Source: Pseudonocardiales bacterium
GTDB lineage: Bacteria; Actinomycetota; Actinomycetes; Mycobacteriales; Pseudonocardiaceae
DNA: 64,000 nucleotides
Assembly (NCBI GenBank): GCA_019243635.1
Contig: JAFAUB010000049.1
Coordinates: 66,722 to 130,721, forward strand
Direction of reading: 5' to 3'
The notes beneath the pieces were generated by a model. The model was not told where the DNA came from and ran no database searches. It worked only from the letters and a program-made list of their open reading frames with translations. The translations under genes and the position numbers were made by a program. Below are positions 53,011-64,000 of this stretch, one piece after another (within the stretch, counting starts at the first letter, position 1; every line of letters begins with the position of its first letter).

Positions 53011-53062
53011 GGACACCCATCGGATGTCCACTACCAGTAGTGAAACGGACACCCACCGTATG
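53011..53062. promoter_or_regulatory. Two direct repeats between the MFS and protease genes
   Basis: GGACACCCATCGGATG (53011-53026) and GGACACCCACCGTATG (53047-53062) are 14/16 identical and start 36 bases apart. The first is also part of GGACA...TGTCC (53011-53029). They lie in the shared divergent promoter region and may bind a regulator. Confidence 0.4.
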
Positions 53063-53174
53063 AGCTACCGGGTCCCACCGAATGGTGTCTTCACCATTGC
53101 GTGACCGGTCGGTAGCGTGGAGCAACCGTCGGGGAGCTAGCTGGGGTCACCTACTGCACGAGAGGGTCCGATCC

Positions 53175-54149
53175 GTGCTCGTCCGAAGCTGCCCTCACGT
53201 GCTGGCCGCCGCCGTGGGTTTGCTGCTCAGCGGTTTGCTGCTCAGCGTGGGCGTCGCGCTACCCGCGTCGGCTGCGCCGGCATCCCCGGAGCCGGTCAGC
53301 TTGCAGCCGGTCAGCGCTGCGCCGCGGTTGGCCGCCCGGGACCTGCTGCCGCTGCGGGGGGTGATGGCGGTGCTGGACTCCCGGTCCGGCAGCGTCCCGA
53401 GCTCGGTGACCGCCTGGTATATCGACCCGGCCGGCGACTCCGTCGTGGTATCGGCCACGGACGACGCGGCCGCAAGGGCCTTCGCGGCGGGTCAGGGCAA
53501 GGTGCGCATCGAACACGTCAACGCCCGCCCGGTACCGCTGGCCGACCTGCGCGGGGGCGATACGATCACCACCAGCTCGGGGGGCCGCTGCTCGGTCGGT
53601 TTCAACGCCGTCAAGGGCCGCACCCGCTACGTCATCACCGCCGGGCACTGCACCAAGCTGGGTGGCACCTGGTCGGGGCCGGACGGCGGCATCATCGGCC
53701 CGGTCGCCACAACCTCGTTCCCCGGTCACGACTTCGGCCTGGTGGAGGTGGCGTCGCCGTCCTGGGAGCAGACCCACGACGTCGACACCGACAATGGCTC
53801 CCTCCCCGTGACCGGCGACGCACCAGCCGCGGTGGGTGAGGAGGTGTGCCTGTCCGGTTCCACCACCGGGCACCACTGCGGCCGGGTACGCTCCGTCGAC
53901 GAGACCGTGAACTACGGAGACGGCAACGTCGTCCAGGGGCTCACCGGAACCGATGTCTGCGCCGAGGCCGGCGACTCCGGTGGGCCCTTCATGAGCGGCA
54001 CTCAGGCGTTGGGCATGCTCTCCGGCGGGACCGGCGGTTGCCTGCTTGGCGGGCAGACCTACTTCCAGCCGATCCAGGAGATGCTGTCCACCTACCGGCT
54101 CACCCTCATCACGGGCGAGGCTTCCCGGGACGAGTCGCTAGCGCGATGA
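53175..54149 (+). CDS. Secreted trypsin-like serine protease (S1 family, streptogrisin-like)
   Basis: A 324-residue exported protease. A signal peptide ([20 protein letters not shown] followed by PASAAPA) precedes a ~100-residue pro-region. The mature domain has the triad: His in [12 protein letters not shown] (~158), Asp in GHDFGLVEV (~184) and Ser in [12 protein letters not shown] (~263), with disulfide cysteines nearby (RCSVGF, GHC; VCLSG, HHCGR). GAGAGGG lies eight bases before GTG 53175. It overlaps the end of thiE (convergent) by 12 bases. Confidence 0.9.
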   Translation: MLVRSCPHVLAAAVGLLLSGLLLSVGVALPASAAPASPEPVSLQPVSAAPRLAARDLLPLRGVMAVLDSRSGSVPSSVTAWYIDPAGDSVVVSATDDAAARAFAAGQGKVRIEHVNARPVPLADLRGGDTITTSSGGRCSVGFNAVKGRTRYVITAGHCTKLGGTWSGPDGGIIGPVATTSFPGHDFGLVEVASPSWEQTHDVDTDNGSLPVTGDAPAAVGEEVCLSGSTTGHHCGRVRSVDETVNYGDGNVVQGLTGTDVCAEAGDSGGPFMSGTQALGMLSGGTGGCLLGGQTYFQPIQEMLSTYRLTLITGEASRDESLAR

Positions 54150-54797
54150 GCACAGGCGCCGCGCGAAGGCGGTGGCCGCCGCCTGAGGGTCCGCCGCCTC
54201 GGTGATCGCCCGCACCACCACCACGCGGTCCGCGCCGGCGGAGCGCACCTGCTCCAGCCGTTGGGTGGAGTCGATACCGCCGATGGCGAACCAGGGACGG
54301 ATGGCTCCGGTGCGCGCTCTGGTACTCCGCACCAGGTCCAGCCCGGCGGCCGGGCGACCAGGCTTGGTCGGGGTGGGCCAGCACGGGCCGGTGCAGAAGT
54401 AGTCCACTCCGCGCCGCGTGGCGGCGTCGGCGGCCTGCGCGGGATCGTGTGTGGAAAGGCCGATCACCACCTCGTCGCCGAGCACCCGGCGCGCCCAGCT
54501 GACCGGCAGGTCGTCCTGGCCCAGGTGCAGCACCTGCGCACCGGCGGCCAGCGCGACGTCGGCCCGGTCGTTCACCGCCAGCAGCGCGTCGTGCCGCCGG
54601 CACGCGCCGGCGAGCACCTCCAGGGCCGCGAGCGCGGGGCGCGCCTCCAGGCCCTTGTCTCTCAGCTGGATGATGTCCACGCCGCCGGCCAGCGCGGCGT
54701 CGGCGAACTCGGCGAGGTCGCCCCGGTCGGTCCGGGCGTCGGTGCACAGGTACAGCCGAGCGCCGGCCAGCCGGGCCCTGATCTGTTCGCCATCCAT
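54138..54797 (-). CDS. thiE: Thiamine phosphate synthase
   Basis: A 219-residue TIM-barrel enzyme joining HMP-pyrophosphate with the thiazole phosphate to give thiamine phosphate. [29 protein letters not shown] (pyrophosphate site), [59 protein letters not shown] and PWFAIGGI are all family motifs. ATG 54797 is divergent from thiO with 71 bases between starts, which would place both under one regulatory region. I saw no TPP riboswitch sequence there. Confidence 0.95.
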   Translation of the reverse strand: MDGEQIRARLAGARLYLCTDARTDRGDLAEFADAALAGGVDIIQLRDKGLEARPALAALEVLAGACRRHDALLAVNDRADVALAAGAQVLHLGQDDLPVSWARRVLGDEVVIGLSTHDPAQAADAATRRGVDYFCTGPCWPTPTKPGRPAAGLDLVRSTRARTGAIRPWFAIGGIDSTQRLEQVRSAGADRVVVVRAITEAADPQAAATAFARRLCSSR

Positions 54798-54868
54798 AGG
54801 GGGACCGTACCGAGCTAGGGTGGGAACTGGTCCGCATGTGATGAGCTGGGGTTTCGTCGGGGGTTTCG

Positions 54869-56007
54869 TTGAGGAGCTCGGTCACCACCGTCGCCGTGGT
54901 CGGTGGTGGCGTCATCGGGCTGAGCTGTGCCTGGCGCGCCGCGGCGGCGGGGTTCGCGGTGACCGTGTACGACCCGGCGCCGGGATCGGGTGCTTCGCGC
55001 GTCGCTGGTGGGATGCTCGCCCCCGTCACCGAGGCGGTGCCGGTTGAGCCGGAGGTGTTCGCGCTGGGGGAGGCCGCACTGCGTCGGTGGCCGGACTTCG
55101 CCGCCGAGCTCGCGAGCGCTGGCGCCGACCCCGGGTTACGGACCGCAGGCACCCTCGTGGTGGCGCTGGACCCCGGCGACCGCGCCGAGCTGGACCGGGT
55201 CGCCGAGCAGCTGTCCCACATGGGCCGTGCCGTGGAGGCGCTCTCCGGCCGGCAGGTGCGCCGGGTCGAGCCGTCGCTGGGCCCGCAGGTGCGCCGGGCG
55301 CTGTCGGTCCCGGAGGACCTGTCAGTGGACAACCGAGCGCTGCTGAGCGCGCTGCTGGTGGCGTGCCGCGGCGCCGGGGCGCGGTTTCACGCCCACCGCT
55401 GCCTGACCTTGCCGAGCGCGGACGTCGTCGTCGTGGCCGCCGGTGTGCACAGTGCCGCGCTGCACCCCACGCTGCGCCGCGCGATCCGCCCGGTGAAGGG
55501 CGAGATCCTGCGGTTGCGGTGCCGGCCGGCCACGTTGCCGCCGCCGTCGCGGACCGTCCGCGCGATCGTCGGTGGACGCCACAGCTACCTGGTGCCCCGC
55601 GATAGCGGGCGGCTGGTACTCGGAGCCACCCAGCGCGAGGTCGGTTTCGACACCGACGTCACCGCCGGTGCGGTGCGCGAGCTGCTCACCGACGCCGAGC
55701 GGGTGCTGCCCGCGATCGCGGAGTACGCGCTCGAGGAGACCGGGGCGGGGCTGCGGCCGGGCAGCCCGGACAACCTGCCGGTGATCGGTGCGCTGGAGCC
55801 CGGCGTCCTCGCCGCGACCGGCCACCACCGCAACGGGATCCTGCTGGCACCGCTGACCGCCGAGGCTGTGCTCGCGCTGCTGCGCGGGGAGCCCGTCCCG
55901 GTCGAGGTCGCGCCGGCTACGCCGGCCCGCCTCCCCTGTGGACAACCCGTGAGTGGCGATGCGAGCCATGGCTCGCATCGCCACTCACGGGTAGCGCGGA
56001 GCGCACC

Positions 56008-56011
<4 letters not shown>
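54869..56011 (+). CDS. thiO: Glycine oxidase ThiO
   Basis: A 380-residue flavoenzyme oxidising glycine to the imine used in thiazole synthesis. FAD motif [20 protein letters not shown] (~8-27), [26 protein letters not shown] and the C-terminal [20 protein letters not shown] are typical. Start TTG 54869. Near the end, a 48-bp palindrome (55945-55992) adds 16 in-frame codons ([16 protein letters not shown]), so the last ~25 residues do not resemble the family. The stop overlaps thiS (ATGA). Confidence 0.93.
55945..55992. repeat. Perfect 48-bp palindrome in the 3' end of thiO
   Basis: Each half is 24 bases (beginning ACCCGTGAGTGGCGATGC), meeting at CCATGG. It is a multiple of three and keeps thiO in frame. 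The GTGAGTG ends recall dispersed palindromic elements of Pseudonocardiales; I recall similar ones but cannot search here. Confidence 0.9.
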
Positions 56012-56971
<960 letters not shown>

Positions 56972-57281
56972 TCGTCGATCGGGTCATGTGGTGGCAGCGT
57001 GAGCCGCTCGACGGCCTGGCCCGTGATGTCTGCGGTCACGTGGAAGTCCTTGTCCAAGTGCGGGATCGTGAGGATCCGAACCGCTGCGCCCGCAAGTGCC
57101 CTTGCGGTGGTAGATGTGCAGGTCGATGATTTTGACGTCGCTGAACAGCTTATCATTGAGTTCGGTGTCACCCTCTTGCCCGGCGGCGAGCCTGACTTCG
57201 GTGTTTATGCAGACCCTGCAGCCGTCGCCCCCACATGATCGGTCGCCCTCGGCCGGTCGTAGCCCAGCGGGAATTGGCGTA
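56972..57281. other. Region downstream of thiG with no supported gene
   Basis: Both strands have open frames here, but none shows convincing family features. The plus frame ending AEQLIIEFGVTLLPGGEPDF near 57160-57230 and the minus frame ALAGAAVRILTIPHLDKDFH near 57010-57080 look protein-like in places. GC is lower than in thiG. This may be a degraded boundary between the thiamine genes and the accessory module. Confidence 0.4.
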
Positions 57282-57488
57282 CTAAGCTGGCGTTCTTGCT
57301 TTGTCTGCGTACCCGGCCAGTAGTCGCCCTAGTCGTGCTGACCCCGGCGGGTCCACGGTCAGGCGCACTGGCAGCAGTCCGTCGGGAATGCTGATTGTCA
57401 GCAGTTTCCCGGTGTCCTTTATAAGCTCTGCTCTTGTGTTGTCGGTTACTCTGGCTCCCGCCGGCATCGGGTCATAACCCCACTTCAT
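57282..57488 (-). CDS. Possible small hypothetical protein
   Basis: From ATG 57488 the minus strand encodes 68 residues: MKWGYDPMPAGARVTDNTRA then KLLTISIPDGLLPVRLTVDP and a helix ARLGRLLAGYADKARTPA. The composition is protein-like and A/T-richer in third positions than the housekeeping genes. No clear ribosome site; ATG 57467 is an alternative. It lies beside another small minus-strand gene at 57592. Confidence 0.4.
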   Translation of the reverse strand: MKWGYDPMPAGARVTDNTRAELIKDTGKLLTISIPDGLLPVRLTVDPPGSARLGRLLAGYADKARTPA

Positions 57489-57591
57489 GGATTGCTTGGG
57501 TAGAGGTCGTGGAAAGCCATCGGGGCGGGCGGCTCCGGGCGGCAGCACCCGCCCCGATGTCGATCTTGAGGTCATGGCCGCTACCCTTGGT

Positions 57592-57834
57592 TCATCCCAG
57601 CCACTCGGTCAGCAGATCCCGCAGAAATGCGGCCCCGTCGTCATCCAGGGACATCACACACGAGCCAGTGACACGAGGGTCGAGCACGATCGTGCCGTCG
57701 CGTTTGCTCACCACCAGGTTGCCGTACTCCACCGTGCCCCGGTTCAGCTGACACGTTGCCGGGATCGACCTGCGGCAGCATCCGGTCGGATGGTCGCCCC
57801 GATCGGGCGCAGACGAATGATGTTCGGTTGTCAC
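57592..57834 (-). CDS. Small conserved protein divergent from an XRE regulator
   Basis: An 80-residue protein. The C-terminal half GNLVVSKRDGTIVLDPRVTG and SCVMSLDDDGAAFLRDLLTEWLG (residues ~38-80) resembles short actinomycete proteins often encoded next to XRE regulators: a beta-hairpin, an acidic LDxDGA segment and a Trp-Leu-Gly end. The first ~30 residues look disordered. It is transcribed away from the XRE gene at 57940, so they share a promoter region. Function unknown. Confidence 0.6.
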   Translation of the reverse strand: MTTEHHSSAPDRGDHPTGCCRRSIPATCQLNRGTVEYGNLVVSKRDGTIVLDPRVTGSCVMSLDDDGAAFLRDLLTEWLG

Positions 57835-57939
57835 GGTCCTCCTCTGCTGTGGTCACCCCTCCGGCTGTCAGGCTCTGCCGCCTGCCGCTAGTCTGATGGA
57901 TATGGACCACCAAGAGAACGGCTCAGAGGTTCACAAGCG

Positions 57940-58641
57940 TTGACGGCAACGACGGTCGGAGAAGCATTGAGGGCGGCTCGCGACGCCGCCGGGATCAGCT
58001 TGTCCATGATGGCTGCTCGCACACACTACAGCAAGCCCTACCTCAGCATGGTGGAGACTGGCAAACGAACTGCGACCACAGGTGTGGTCACGGCGTACGA
58101 GAGAGTGCTCGGCATAGGCCAGTTGGGCGACGACGTGGATCGCTTCAAGGTAGCCAGCCTTGTCGCCGAGAACACCGCACTAGCTACTGAGCTAGCGGCC
58201 GGCATCGCAGGCAACGACCCCGGCCCACTCGCCACAGTCCAGACCACGCACGGCACCGACCTTGTGATAGCGACTCTGGTTGATCGTGGCGCGGTGGCGC
58301 GCCTGCGTCGGTGGCTGGATGACGGTGATGATCCTGTCCTGCGAGTGAATGCCGCCGGAATCCTCGCCAAGGTTCCCGGACAGTTCGAGGCATCCCATGT
58401 GACTGCCGTTCTCGGCCGGGATCCCGACGTCCGTAGCCGCTATATGACCGCCGTAGTCGCACGTGTCTGCGGCCTGGACTGGCCAGTCGCCGCACATTTC
58501 GCTGAGAATCCTGTGGGCTTTCCGCAGCCCGTTCTGGTGGCCCAGAGGTTCGCCCGTGAAGCGGTCAGCGACCGTGATGTTGGCGCGCGATGGTGTGCCG
58601 CCGCAATGCTGAAAGCGCTCAGTTCCGTGATCGGAAGGTAG
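57940..58641 (+). CDS. XRE-family regulator with a HEAT-like C-terminal region
   Basis: A 233-residue protein starting at TTG 57940. Residues ~5-60 form a Cro/C1 helix-turn-helix (LRAARDAAGISLSMMAARTH and SKPYLSMVETGKRTAT). The rest is helical with HEAT-like pairs (VARLRRWLDDGDDPVLRVNAA, ILAKVPGQFEASHVTAVLG, ARWCAAAMLKALSS), a design common among Pseudonocardiales regulators that read an internal protein or peptide signal. It ends two bases before the PCC-domain gene, implying co-expression. Confidence 0.82.
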   Translation: MTATTVGEALRAARDAAGISLSMMAARTHYSKPYLSMVETGKRTATTGVVTAYERVLGIGQLGDDVDRFKVASLVAENTALATELAAGIAGNDPGPLATVQTTHGTDLVIATLVDRGAVARLRRWLDDGDDPVLRVNAAGILAKVPGQFEASHVTAVLGRDPDVRSRYMTAVVARVCGLDWPVAAHFAENPVGFPQPVLVAQRFAREAVSDRDVGARWCAAAMLKALSSVIGR

Positions 58642-58643
58642 CC

Positions 58644-58979
58644 GTGGTTGTCATTGAGGTTCGCAACTCTGAGCTGATGGAGACCGTAACCCAGGAAGCT
58701 AAGCGTTTGGGTATCACAGGCGGGGCGATCGTCAGCCTGATCGGGGCCGCGGACAGCTTCGCGATCTCCACCATGCCCAAGCACGACGCCACCGAGGACG
58801 TCATCACCGACTACTGCCTACCGGCCGAGATGACGGGTACTGGTGAGATCGTAGGCGGTACGGTGCACATCCACGCTGTCATGGCCGTAGAAGGTGATCG
58901 AGCGATCGCCGGTCATCTCCACCGCGCAGAAATCAGGACGTTCTTCGCTCGCGCCTACGTCATCTCCCGCGACCCGTGA
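58644..58979 (+). CDS. PCC-domain (DUF296) protein
   Basis: A 111-residue single-domain protein. ITGGAIVSLIGAADSFAIST and GGTVHIHAVMAVEGDRAIAG with HLHRAEIRTFFARAYV match the plant-and-prokaryote-conserved (PPC/PCC) fold, a trimer whose ligands are mostly unknown. GGAAGG five bases before GTG 58644 favours this start over one inside the XRE gene. The XRE-PCC pair has no clear relation to the thiamine genes on either side. Confidence 0.82.
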   Translation: MVVIEVRNSELMETVTQEAKRLGITGGAIVSLIGAADSFAISTMPKHDATEDVITDYCLPAEMTGTGEIVGGTVHIHAVMAVEGDRAIAGHLHRAEIRTFFARAYVISRDP

Positions 58980-59036
58980 GGCTGCACCAGCCGCTGCAGG
59001 GCCCGGATAGTGTAGTACTGTCCCGCCATCACGACC

Positions 59037-60065
59037 ATGCCGCGCAGTCTCCGTCTCGCCGTTGCCCCCGTCCTGGCCTGCGCGGCGTTCACGGTGGTCG
59101 GCTGCGGGTGCGCAGAGGTCGACCGGACCGCGGCCCCGCGTGCCCTGGCGCAGCCGGTCCTCGGGCGTTCGTCCGCCAGCAGTGACGTGGCCTCGCCGTC
59201 GGCCCCGGACGTGGTGTCGGCCCCGGACGTGGCACCGCCCTCACCCCGGTCGTCGCCACCACCAGCCGGGTGCCGTGCTGAGGCGGGGTGGAGCTGTACC
59301 CAGCAGCAGCGGTTCGCCGCCGCCGGCGGCTACATCAGCCGCACCGTCAGCGGCAAGGGCTACCTGAGCGTGGTGTTCACCGACCGGCAGACCGGGCACA
59401 CCTGGCGATTCGGCTCGACGCAGCACGAGGGGTGGACGGCGTCCACCATCAAGCTCGCGATCGCCACCGACCTGCTGGGCCGGCAGCGCGCCGGCCAGAT
59501 CACGCTGACCGCCGCCGACCGGCACGACATGGCCACCATGCTCAACTTCTCCGACGAGCAGGCGTCCGACCGGCTGTGGGCGAAGTTCGGCGGCGAGGAC
59601 ATGCTGGCCCGGTTCCGCAACCAGTACGGCATGACCGGCCTGCACTTCGTGCCCGGCTTCAGGGCCAGGACGTACTGGGGCTTCGTCAAGTGCACGAACG
59701 ATGACCTGGCCGCCCTGCTCGACTACGTCTTCGCCCGGGTCAACCCGGCCGACCGGGCCTACCTGGTCGGCGCGCTGCGCGGGGTCGCGCCGAACCAGCA
59801 GTGGGGGGTCTGGGCGGCCGGCGCCGCCCAACAGCCCGGAAACAAGGACGGCTGGTCCTACGAGACCGATCCCTACGGCAAGCACTGGGTCACGAACACC
59901 ATCGGCTTCGCCGGGCCCGAGGAGCGCTACCTGGTCGCCGTCATGTACCAGGTGGCTCCGAGCGGCACACTGGCCGGCGGCGTGCACGCCGTCAGCGACG
60001 TCGTCGCCCTGCTCTTCGGCGTACCCATCCCCGCGCACATCACGGTTCCGGCGCCCGACGGGTAA
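59037..60065 (+). CDS. Lipoprotein serine hydrolase of the beta-lactamase/PBP fold
   Basis: A 342-residue exported protein. The signal ends in a lipobox (AAFTVVGC), then ~55 Pro/Ser/Ala-rich linker residues. The SxxK element is TASTIKLAIATDLL; a second motif is probably NFSDEQASDRLW, and the third is NKDGWSYE (K-D-G in place of K-T/S-G). These match the class-A-like Beta-lactamase2 family, but the altered motifs make a true antibiotic hydrolase uncertain; a cell-wall or unknown role is equally possible. The stop codon overlaps the next start (TAATG). Confidence 0.82.
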   Translation: MPRSLRLAVAPVLACAAFTVVGCGCAEVDRTAAPRALAQPVLGRSSASSDVASPSAPDVVSAPDVAPPSPRSSPPPAGCRAEAGWSCTQQQRFAAAGGYISRTVSGKGYLSVVFTDRQTGHTWRFGSTQHEGWTASTIKLAIATDLLGRQRAGQITLTAADRHDMATMLNFSDEQASDRLWAKFGGEDMLARFRNQYGMTGLHFVPGFRARTYWGFVKCTNDDLAALLDYVFARVNPADRAYLVGALRGVAPNQQWGVWAAGAAQQPGNKDGWSYETDPYGKHWVTNTIGFAGPEERYLVAVMYQVAPSGTLAGGVHAVSDVVALLFGVPIPAHITVPAPDG

Positions 60066-60088
60066 TGGACGCCCGACGGGTAATGGAC
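60053..60088. repeat. 18-bp perfect tandem duplication over a stop/start junction
   Basis: Two copies of GCCCGACGGGTAATGGAC (60053-60070, 60071-60088). Each contains TAATG, the stop of the hydrolase joined to a start of the methyltransferase, so the second gene now has two in-frame ATGs, at 60065 and 60083. Confidence 0.92.
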
Positions 60089-60805
60089 AGCCAGCAGCGC
60101 CTCCGCTCCGCCGTGCCCGACAGCGGCATCGGTGCGATGCTGGTCAGCGCGCGCTCCCTCGCCGAGTACCGGGCCATGTTCGCGCTCTCCGACGCCGTTG
60201 TGCGTCGCCGACTGCTGGACTGCCCAGGCGGGGCGGCCAGCCTGACCGCGGAGGTCAACGCCGCCGGGGGTGACGCCACGGCTTGTGACCCGCTCTACGC
60301 CCACACCAGCGTCGACGAGCTTGCCGCACGCGCCCAGGCCGACACCGACCGCGGCAACCGCTACGTCCGTGCCCACCCTGAGCAGTACCGGTGGAGCTTC
60401 TTCGCCGACCCTGACGAGCACCAGCGCTCCCGCTACGCCGCACTCACCCGCTTCACCGCTGACCGGCGAGCCCATCCCGAGCGCTACATGCCCGGTGTGC
60501 TTCCCCGCCTGCCCTTCGCCGACGACGCGTTCGACCTTGTCTTGAGCTCACATCTGCTGTTCAGCTACGCCGACCGCCTCGACCCGGCATTCCATCGAGA
60601 CAGCATCGGCGAGCTCATGCGCGTCACCCGCGACGAGCTACGGATCTTTCCGCTGGTGGCCATGGGCGCCGTCGGCTACCCCGACCTCGACCAGCTGCTC
60701 GCCCAGCTCGCCGGCCAGGGCATCACCACTGAGGTGGCCGACGTCGACTACGAGTTCCAAGCCGGTGGCAACCAGATGCTCGTCTGCACGCACCGACCCG
60801 GCTGA
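60065..60805 (+). CDS. SAM-dependent methyltransferase-like protein
   Basis: A 246-residue protein. LSDAVVRRRLLDCPGGAASL and TAEVNAAGGDATACDPLYAH form a methyltransferase motif I-II region with a modified glycine loop (DCPGGAAS). PFADDAFDLVLSSHLLFSYA is the post-I acidic motif, and later blocks end in GGNQMLVCTHRP. Actinobacterial homologues are annotated only as class I methyltransferases. ATG 60065 overlaps the upstream stop; ATG 60083 is the alternative created by the duplication. Confidence 0.83.
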   Translation: MDARRVMDSQQRLRSAVPDSGIGAMLVSARSLAEYRAMFALSDAVVRRRLLDCPGGAASLTAEVNAAGGDATACDPLYAHTSVDELAARAQADTDRGNRYVRAHPEQYRWSFFADPDEHQRSRYAALTRFTADRRAHPERYMPGVLPRLPFADDAFDLVLSSHLLFSYADRLDPAFHRDSIGELMRVTRDELRIFPLVAMGAVGYPDLDQLLAQLAGQGITTEVADVDYEFQAGGNQMLVCTHRPG

Positions 60806-60820
60806 GGCGGCATCACGACC

Positions 60821-61705
60821 ATGCCGGAGATCACGTTCGGGATCACTGTGGGAGCCGTGTCGTCCCAGCGGGACTTCACACAGTTGGTGCGGCGCGCCGA
60901 CGCGCTCGGTTACGACGTCTTCGCCGCGCCCGACCATCTCGGTGCCCTCGCTCCCTTCGCCGCGCTGGCTGCCGCGGGTATGATCAGTGAACGGCTCCGG
61001 CTGCGGACTTGTGTGCTGAACACCGGGTTCTGGAACCCAGCACTGCTGGCCCGTGAGGTCGCCACCCTCGATGTGCTGTCGCGGGGCCGGGCCGAGCTCG
61101 GGCTCGGTGCCGGGCACATGAGAGGCGAGTACGAGGACGCCCGGCTGCCCTGGCTGCCGCTGGACCAGCGGGTGGCGGCGCTTGAGGAGACGGTGCTCGA
61201 GGTGCGCCGCCGGTTGGCGGACGAAGCCCACCGGCCACGGGCCGTGCAACAGCCGGTGCCCTTGATGGTCGGTGCGATGTCGAGTCCCGCGCTCTCGGTC
61301 GCGGCCCGGCACGCTGAGATCGTGGGCTTCACCGGGCTCCGTCAGGCGAAGGGTGCCCCTGCGGGCACGTTCACCCTGTGCTCCGCCGCTGAGACGGTGA
61401 AGCGAGTGGATGAGGTGCGTCGACGAGCCGGGGGCCGCCGTTATCGATCCGATGTGCTCCTGCAGTGGGTCGTGATCGGCCATGATCCCGAGGACGCCGC
61501 CGCGCAGATCGCGCTCAGCGCCCCGGGACTGCTCACCGCCCCGCAGCTTTTGGCCAGTCCGGTTGCCCTCCTGGCCCCGGACGTGGGCTCCGCTGTCGAG
61601 GAGCTGCGGCGGCGCCGGCAGGTGTACGGCTTCGACAGTGTGACGACCCATCAGGCGAACCTGGAGGCGCTCGGCGAGGTGATCGCCGCTCACCGAGCCG
61701 CCTAA
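60821..61705 (+). CDS. LLM-class F420-dependent oxidoreductase
   Basis: A 294-residue luciferase-like TIM barrel. FGITVGAVSSQRDFTQLVRR, ALGYDVFAAPDHLGALAPFA, RLRTCVLNTGFWNPALLARE and DVLSRGRAELGLGAGHMRGE (the coenzyme loop) match the TIGR03621-like F420 subfamily. PLMVGAMSSPALSVAARHAE gives the second cofactor contact. It likely transfers hydride from reduced F420 to an unknown substrate. It follows the methyltransferase by 15 bases and converges with thiD. Confidence 0.9.
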   Translation: MPEITFGITVGAVSSQRDFTQLVRRADALGYDVFAAPDHLGALAPFAALAAAGMISERLRLRTCVLNTGFWNPALLAREVATLDVLSRGRAELGLGAGHMRGEYEDARLPWLPLDQRVAALEETVLEVRRRLADEAHRPRAVQQPVPLMVGAMSSPALSVAARHAEIVGFTGLRQAKGAPAGTFTLCSAAETVKRVDEVRRRAGGRRYRSDVLLQWVVIGHDPEDAAAQIALSAPGLLTAPQLLASPVALLAPDVGSAVEELRRRRQVYGFDSVTTHQANLEALGEVIAAHRAA

Positions 61706-61722
61706 CCCGCTCGTGAATGGTC

Positions 61723-64000
<2,278 letters not shown>

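Noticed and set aside
51200..53104. Long plus-strand open frames opposite the MFS exporter
   Set aside because: Composition is His/Gln/Arg-rich and mirrors the exporter's codons; no family features.
54798..54868. Possible TPP riboswitch between thiE and thiO
   Set aside because: The gap is only 71 bases and lacks the conserved CUGAGA and GAACCUGAU-like elements; I could not build the fold.
59037..60065. Calling the serine hydrolase a beta-lactamase resistance gene
   Set aside because: The SxxK motif is present but the SDN and KTG motifs are altered, so antibiotic hydrolysis cannot be claimed.

Overview
The window is high-GC DNA of an actinomycete, most likely a member of the Pseudonocardiales. 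Pointers are GTG/TTG starts in GC-rich reading frames, an F420-type LLM oxidoreductase, relics of the DUF5753 (Scr1)/DUF397 regulator families, a SigC-like ECF sigma factor, a DesA-type acyl-ACP desaturase, UDP-galactopyranose mutase and a mycobacterial-type AAC(2')-I. It is chromosomal: most genes are metabolic, with two or three accessory patches. I found no transposase, phage gene, rRNA, tRNA or CRISPR array.

Layout. 0-7 kb: end of folE, an FAD reductase, a divergent regulator and small membrane proteins (DUF2231, DUF4383, DoxX), then an isocitrate lyase/PEP mutase-superfamily enzyme beside a BASS-family transporter. 7-16 kb: a defence-like island. It holds a tightly packed XRE regulator - TIR protein - P-loop protein - membrane protein cassette, then a cytosine methyltransferase with Vsr, the stump of a GIY-YIG (Eco29kI-like) restriction gene, and a DUF234-type ATPase that begins inside a perfect 15-bp inverted repeat. 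16-25 kb: membrane proteins (one of 49 aa), a divergent anti-sigma/ECF sigma pair, glf, a Na+/H+ antiporter and a cellulose-synthase-like glycosyltransferase.

25.4-27.1 kb is a gene graveyard (DUF5753/DUF397 pair, a small orphan protein, a VapBC45-like toxin-antitoxin pair). 27-30 kb carries an OmpA-domain protein and a multi-pass membrane partner. 30-45 kb holds an orphan CbiM, a decayed peptidase E-like gene, CtaG-like protein, AAC(2')-I, glpX/gluconokinase, a run from glycosyltransferase through a membrane-anchored sulfite-oxidase-like enzyme, a decayed two-component system, a methyltransferase, a lipoprotein phosphoesterase, a GH16 glucanase, a VapBC pair and PlsC. 45-51 kb has DesA, a PTS-type dihydroxyacetone kinase operon (dhaK, dhaL, dhaM-HPr-EI fusion) and a sugar nucleotidyltransferase. 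51-64 kb: an MFS exporter, a secreted S1 protease and thiamine biosynthesis (thiE, thiOSG, thiD-thiC). The thiamine genes are split by a small XRE/PCC-domain module, a serine hydrolase, a methyltransferase and an LLM oxidoreductase.

The strongest candidate for an undescribed system is the 7.1-12.3 kb cassette. The TIR protein's C-terminal tail and the P-loop protein's N-terminus share a short Gly/Gln/Asn motif, which is the arrangement expected if sensor and effector talk through a homotypic (possibly amyloid-type) motif. A second theme is small-scale instability: several 14-24 bp tandem duplications and three large inverted repeats (35-bp stem, 48-bp palindrome, 21-bp imperfect) sit in or beside genes, and one duplication clearly broke a frame.
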